Assembly (NCBI GenBank): GCA_965242605.1
Contig: CBDESS010000004.1
Location: 1-64,000, forward strand
Source of the DNA: JAAXHF01 sp965242605
Lineage (GTDB): Bacteria; Desulfobacterota; Binatia; Bin18
Length of the DNA: 64,000 nt
Reading direction: 5' to 3'
Positions 59,666-64,000 of this stretch are shown here, in pieces. Numbering within the stretch: the stretch's first letter is position 1; each line of letters starts with the position of its first letter. Both the position numbers and the translations under genes were made by a program. Below the pieces are notes generated by a model. It had not been told where the DNA came from. It ran no database searches and saw only the letters and a list, made by a program, of their open reading frames with translations.

Positions 59666-61838
59666 ATGTCGGAGGACGGCGTGAAACTGAAACGCGAAGG
59701 CGGAAAGATATGGAGCCGCGTTCGCCGAAAATGGCTTGTCGAAACGCCGGAAGAGTCTGTCCGTCAGCAATACCTCCTCGTCCTGCTCTACGAATACGGC
59801 TACGGTCTGGAGCAGATTGCCGAAGAAGGAGCAGCTTGCGGACAATCCGCTTGAAGACTTATTTCGAAGGACAAAGGAGCACTACCGGGAAGATCGTATC
59901 TTCGCTGAAAACGAATGTCTGAACCTGAAGCCCACGACCGGCATTGAGATCGTGCGACTTCTCGAACGCTATAACCTCTCCGACACGAGCGAGGACATCA
60001 AGGGTATTGCCTTCGAGCGCTTCCTGGGCAGGACCTTCCGGGGTGAGATTGGTCAGTTCTTTACGCCACGTCCGATTGTCGAGTTCATGGTTCGTATGCT
60101 GGCCCCGAAGGAAGGCGAGGTCATTTGCGACCCGGCCAGCGGCTCCGGCGGCTTCTTGATCCGCTTTTTTGAGATCGTCCGGGAGCGAATTCTTGCTGAC
60201 GTGGACCGGCAATACCAGGAGTTCCGCAGCGAAGTCAAAAGCAATAAGCAGCAGACTCAGGAGGAAAAAGCCGAAGCGCTCCGCACCAAGTACGCCGAAT
60301 TGCAAAAGACTCTCGATAACGGCACCTGTGGCTCCCGGCTCTGGAACTTGGCGAACCGCTGCATCTATGGCACGGACGCGAACGACCGCATGGCCCGCAC
60401 CAGCAAGATGAACATGATTATGCACGGCGATGGCCATGGCGGTGTGCATCACCATGACGGCTTTCTGAACGTAAACGGCATCTTTGAAGGCCGTTTCGAC
60501 ATCATCCTGACCAACCCGCCCTTTGGTTCGAGCGTTGAACCTTCGGACACGGTTCTTGAAGAACAAGTCACACTCCCCGACGAACTCGAACACCACTATG
60601 CCAACATCTACGGCGACCATTACCGCGCCGCGCTCAGCCGTCTCCGTGCCGCCACGGGTAAGCCTATCGCCAGCCTGTTCGCGTTGCCGACTATAAAGAG
60701 AAATCGCAGGGGCGGCAAGGTCAAGACCGGGCTTCTTTTTCAGGAAACCCGAGAGAAATACGCCCCTGAGATTGCCGAGCGAACCGGAACATTCGAAGCG
60801 TCCATTGCCGAGGCCAAGAAAGATAAGGCTACTGACCGACGCAAGGCTCTGCAAGCCGCACTCAAGCAATATCAACGCGAGACTGAAGCGAAAATCCGAG
60901 CCGAAACCCGCGCCCTGCTCAAGTCCCGCTTCCCCTATCCTGTCTTTCTCTACGAAGCCAAGCATGTCGGCATCACCGCCACCGGTGAAACTGACCGCGT
61001 ACCGAATGAGCTTGTGCCCGGTGATTCCACGCCAGCGGGAATAGAAAAGACTACTCTCGAATTCTACCAAGAGTTTAGGACAAGCCCGGAAGCCTTGTCA
61101 TTGTGGCGGTCGCGAGTAATAGGCGTTAGCCCTTTCCCTGCCTGCTTTCGCATATCATTCTCCGACACGCATCGCTGGGACCCCGGCAGTTTTTGCCTTT
61201 TGGACTGGCACTGGGAGCCGAGCGTACTAAATCCAATTGGCAGTGTTTTGAAGCCGCGTAGAGAAAAAGTTGACAGAAACCGCCATAGTTTTACGAGTCT
61301 GCAACCCATTACGATCCATTTCGACGGTTCACTAGACAAGCGAAGTGTCAAGCCTGATAAAGAATACTCAATGGATCTCTTTTTTGCTCGTTCCGGTGAT
61401 TTGGTCGTTGCGAAGATAGACCTCAAGAATGGAGCGGTTGGCGTCGTTCCAGAAGGCTGGGAGAACGTAGCTGTTACCGGACATTTTGCTGTTTATGAAG
61501 TTGATTCAGAGAAAGTCCTTGTTCAGTGGTTACATCGTATTATTCAGCAACCAGATTTTAAGGAGTATCTGTGGCGCAATAAAGTTGGTGCCGAAGGTCG
61601 GAAAGAGGTCAAGTTGGATTTCTTCGAGTCAATTCCAATTCCGCTTCCGGACATCGCCACACAAGAGGCTATCCTAATGGAGCGTGACCTAATCCGATCG
61701 GAAATTGATCGCTTGACTCAACTTCTAACAGAATCCGAATTCCATCTGACTGAGATGGTTCATGGACGCATTCCTCCTCGTCGAAAACAGAATATTTTGC
61801 GGCCGATAAAGAACGCTATCCGCGAGGAAGAACCTTGA
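59666..61838 (+). pseudogene. Type I-like N6-adenine methylase fused to a specificity domain, frameshifted
   Basis: The first frame (59666-59854) encodes a short piece resembling the N-terminus of type I R-M proteins, KWLVETPEESVRQQYLLVLL then YEYGYGLEQIAEE, and stops. In the next frame a methylase continues with PLEDLFRRTKEHYREDRIFA and FRGEIGQFFTPRPIVEFMVR. Motif I CDPASGSGGFLIRFF (~131-145) and motif IV DIILTNPPFGSSVE (~250) follow. From ~470 a single HsdS-like target-recognition domain follows (MDLFFARSGDLVVAKIDLKN; NKVGAEGRKEVKLDFFESIP) and a closing coiled coil. A deletion plus frameshift separates the first two parts. Apart from that it is a ~650-residue open frame with complete catalytic motifs. 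The second half of the usual paired specificity domains is absent. Confidence 0.75.
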
Positions 61839-61875
61839 TTGGTCCAATATTCTTCGGCCGCCGAGCCACGGGCTG

Positions 61876-61903
61876 AAAAAAGGGCGGCCTGACAGGCCGC
61901 CCC
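61876..61903 (-). terminator. Rho-independent terminator after the alpha/beta hydrolase gene
   Basis: On the minus strand GGGCGGCC-TGTCA-GGCCGCCC is followed by TTTTTT. It lies 12 bp past the hydrolase stop (61915) and also separates it from the convergent methylase remnant. Confidence 0.85.
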
Positions 61904-61914
61904 ATCTGAGACCA

Positions 61915-62799
61915 CTAGGCGGTGTGGGTCTTGAAGAAGGTACCGATCTGGTCAATCGCCCGCTGCCCTTCGGGCAGAATCGGGGCGAACATATGCCAGA
62001 CATGGGGCATTTCGTCCCATACCTTGAGGGTCACGTCCACATCGGACTTACGCGCCCGCTCGGCAAACCGGGTAGAATCGTCCAGCAGGGTCTCGGCGTC
62101 GCCGACCTGGAGCAGCAGCGGCGGCAGGCCGGCCAGATTGGCGTGCAGCGGCGCGGCCAGCGGGTCCTTAGGGTCAGCCCCGCCCAGATACAGCTTGGCC
62201 ATGCCCAGCAGCCCTTCTTTCTGGACAACCGGGTCTGCCGCGGCCCGGGTGGTCATCGACTCGCCGGTCCCCTCCATATCGACCCACGGGGAAATCCCAA
62301 CGCCGGCCGCGGGCAGAGGCTTCCCCGCATCCCGAATGGCTAACAGGCTGGCCAAGGCCAGCCCGCCACCGGCCGAATCGCCGGCAATCGCAATGTTTGC
62401 AGGGCTGATGCTTTGGTCAAGCAACCAGCCATAGGCTGCCACGGCATCATTAACCGGGGCCGGAAACGGATGCTCGGGAGCCAGGCGATAGTTGAGCGAC
62501 AGCACCCGCGCACCGGCTGCCTTTGACAAACGCCCGGTCATATCGCGGTGGGAGCCGGCCGAGCCCATGACATAGCCGCCGCCGTGGACGTACAGAATGA
62601 CCTTGTTCCCGTCCACGCCCTCGGCGACATGCCATTCGGCCGACACCCCGCCGGCCTCAACCGGGCTGCACGACACGCCGCTGGGAATCGGCGTGTCGAT
62701 CATAATCGCCCGCATGGCGTTGATATCCTTTGCCGCGCCCATCTTCTCGCCCATCTCTTTGAACATGCCTAGGACCTGTTGCAGTTGTACGCTGGCCAT
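61915..62799 (-). CDS. Alpha/beta hydrolase (HSL-type esterase/lipase)
   Basis: This 294-aa protein has the hormone-sensitive-lipase signature: oxyanion LYVHGGGYVMGS (~68-79) and the nucleophile elbow IAGDSAGGGLALA (~138-150). The catalytic acid is in VGDAETLLDD (~232) and the histidine in EMPHVWHMF (~265). A helical cap occupies the first ~60 residues. It would hydrolyse esters of short acids. ATG 62799 follows AAAGGAGG; the frame open to 63015 is not used. Monocistronic with its own terminator at 61876-61903. Confidence 0.93.
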   Translation of the reverse strand: MASVQLQQVLGMFKEMGEKMGAAKDINAMRAIMIDTPIPSGVSCSPVEAGGVSAEWHVAEGVDGNKVILYVHGGGYVMGSAGSHRDMTGRLSKAAGARVLSLNYRLAPEHPFPAPVNDAVAAYGWLLDQSISPANIAIAGDSAGGGLALASLLAIRDAGKPLPAAGVGISPWVDMEGTGESMTTRAAADPVVQKEGLLGMAKLYLGGADPKDPLAAPLHANLAGLPPLLLQVGDAETLLDDSTRFAERARKSDVDVTLKVWDEMPHVWHMFAPILPEGQRAIDQIGTFFKTHTA

Positions 62800-62975
62800 A
62801 CCGAGCCTCCTTTGTGGTATTGAACTGTACTGTGTCTCTCCCGTATTACTCAGATGCACCCTTGTCAACTCAAGACACCGGATTTTAAGCCGGCATCGCA
62901 CCGCCCGGGCCGCGAGCTGACGTGCTGGAACGGCCTGGGGCCAGATGCGCTGAGGCCGAGCGGTCCTGCGGTCTC

Positions 62976-63749
62976 TCAGGCCAGGGGCTCGGGCGCGTGT
63001 GGAATCTCCTTCCACTGGTCGGGGTCGTGGCCATAGATAATGGTTGCCCCCTCTCTGTCCCGCAGCGCGCGCAGCCGGCTGAGAGACTGGTACATCTCTG
63101 ACTCATCCACCGCTACCGACGGCAAGAGGTCGTAATCCATATTGCCCCGGGCATAGCACGCATCCCCGGTCAGCACGAGTTCTGTGCCCTTGCTGACCTT
63201 GACCCGCAGCGACTGATGGCCGGGGGTGTGGCCGTGGGTGGGAATGATCACCAGGCTGCCATCGCCAAAAATATCGTGTTCGCCGTCCACCGCCTGGTAG
63301 TTGAGCGGATGGTCATAGTCCTGGGGGTCAAACAGAGCTTTGGCCCGCAGCTCGGGGTCCTTGGCAGCGTCGAGTTCCTTTTTCTGGACCAGGAAGGTCG
63401 AAGTGGGAAAAAACTCGTTGCCGCCGGCGTGGTCAAAATGAAAGTGGGAGTTGACGACATGGCTGATATCGTCCGGGGTAAGTTTGAACTTGGATAGTTG
63501 GGTGACAATCTCCTGGCCCGGTTTGGTCCGCGACACGATCAGCTTGGACACCTCCGGGCCGAGCCGGCCAACCGGGTCGTCCATCACCGTGCAGTGGACG
63601 CCGGTGTCAAACAGGACATTGCCCTGGGGATGGGTGAGCAGATAACACGGCACCGGCACGACGAGCAGAACGCCGGTTTCCTGGTCGGGGAAGAACAGCT
63701 TGCTGTCGAGTTCAAGAAATCCGCACGGTATGGAAAAGACTTGCAGCAT
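62976..63749 (-). CDS. Metallo-beta-lactamase fold hydrolase (AttM/lactonase-like)
   Basis: This 257-aa enzyme binds two metals: NSHFHFDHAGG (H-x-H-x-D-H, ~99-107), THGHTPGHQS (~166-175), D in LTGDACYARGN (~189) and the C-terminal IIYGHDPDQW histidine (~240). An aspartate in VLFDTGVHC supports the AHL-lactonase/AttM group, but substrates vary widely in this family, and quorum-signal hydrolysis is only one option. ATG 63749 follows AAGGAGG; the longer frame to 63833 was rejected. Confidence 0.88.
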   Translation of the reverse strand: MLQVFSIPCGFLELDSKLFFPDQETGVLLVVPVPCYLLTHPQGNVLFDTGVHCTVMDDPVGRLGPEVSKLIVSRTKPGQEIVTQLSKFKLTPDDISHVVNSHFHFDHAGGNEFFPTSTFLVQKKELDAAKDPELRAKALFDPQDYDHPLNYQAVDGEHDIFGDGSLVIIPTHGHTPGHQSLRVKVSKGTELVLTGDACYARGNMDYDLLPSVAVDESEMYQSLSRLRALRDREGATIIYGHDPDQWKEIPHAPEPLA

Positions 63750-63873
63750 CAGGATACCCTCCTTGCCCTCCATCACGGCACGAATCGCCGGCAAGGTCCA
63801 GGCACGCCAGCCCGTATTGAACTCGCGGGGCATCTGGCATAGGATAGCTGCTCTTCAGACCTGGAGGTGACAG

Positions 63874-64000
63874 ATGCGCCATTGGAAGTACTGCAACAGA
63901 GTGGCCGATTTTCTTCGCTGTTCAGCCCGGACAGGAGTGCTGGGGCGGATACTGCCGTGTGTCATCGGCCTCCTGCTCGCCGCCCAACCCCTCCAGGCCA
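63874..64000 (+). CDS. N-terminus of a probable secreted protein, partial
   Basis: ATG 63874 follows CTGGAGG. The 42 visible codons give a basic start (RHWKYCNRVADFLRC), a hydrophobic stretch (VLGRILPCVIGLLLAAQP) and a likely cleavage region near PLQA. This is a signal peptide of a protein that continues past the right edge. Its function cannot be told. Divergent from the metallo-hydrolase gene with 124 bp between starts. Confidence 0.6.
   Translation, partial: MRHWKYCNRVADFLRCSARTGVLGRILPCVIGLLLAAQPLQA

Noticed and set aside
62976..63749. Definite quorum-quenching lactonase
   Set aside because: The metal motif fits, but it is shared by many metallo-beta-lactamase-fold hydrolases and nothing in the context indicates signal degradation.

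Overview
The window is a 64 kb piece of a high-GC, uncultivated-type bacterial chromosome. Strong purine-rich Shine-Dalgarno sites (AGGAGG-like) precede most genes. No rRNA, tRNA, CRISPR array or transposase was recognised. The many amidohydrolase_2 proteins, luciferase-like and deazaflavin (F420-type) oxidoreductases, CaiB CoA-transferase, MlrC-like peptidase and Baeyer-Villiger-type monooxygenases resemble gene content I associate with Candidatus Tectomicrobia/Entotheonella, Binatota or related Desulfobacterota-like lineages. This placement is an inference from gene content and is weakly held.

Region 1 (1-22205, all minus strand) is one long apparent operon. In transcription order it encodes an SxtJ-like membrane protein, a 49-aa DUF5989 protein, a NodU/CmcH-type carbamoyltransferase, a GT2 glycosyltransferase, a sulfotransferase and a truncated polyprenol-phosphate-type GT2. 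These are followed by at least eight head-to-tail paralogues (seven complete, one running off the left edge) of an ~810-aa polytopic GT-C (GT39/PMT-like) glycosyltransferase. Every junction in the array is the same 4-bp GTGA stop/start overlap. The paralogues are mosaics of shared and variable segments, and one carries a 12-nt poly-G tract. The set looks like a machine for building and decorating a surface glycan, with expanded and diversified membrane transferases. It is the most unusual feature here.

Region 2 (22363-26482) is a decayed restriction-modification locus: a type III-like methyltransferase stub and a shattered helicase/restriction subunit. Between them sits an intact AAA ATPase followed by a PD-(D/E)xK-like nuclease gene, a candidate two-gene defence module.

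Region 3 (26483-54762) is a catabolic/detoxification island with short operons on both strands. It encodes dioxygenases, F420-type LLM oxidoreductases, four amidohydrolases, a MlrC-type peptidase, VOC and FAH proteins, SDR, P450, two FAD monooxygenases, GFA, nitroreductase, enoyl-CoA hydratases (one dead), CaiB and a DDN-like protein. One O-antigen ligase-like gene is translationally coupled to two amidohydrolases. A truncated LLM gene ends exactly in a palindromic repeat.

Region 4 (54792-64000) holds a compact type II-like methyltransferase with an unrecognised partner (probable restriction enzyme), EthD and phytanoyl-CoA dioxygenase proteins, a frameshifted type I-like methylase/specificity fusion, an alpha/beta hydrolase, a metallo-beta-lactamase-fold hydrolase and the start of a secreted protein. 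The window therefore holds three separate R-M or R-M-like loci in various states of decay.
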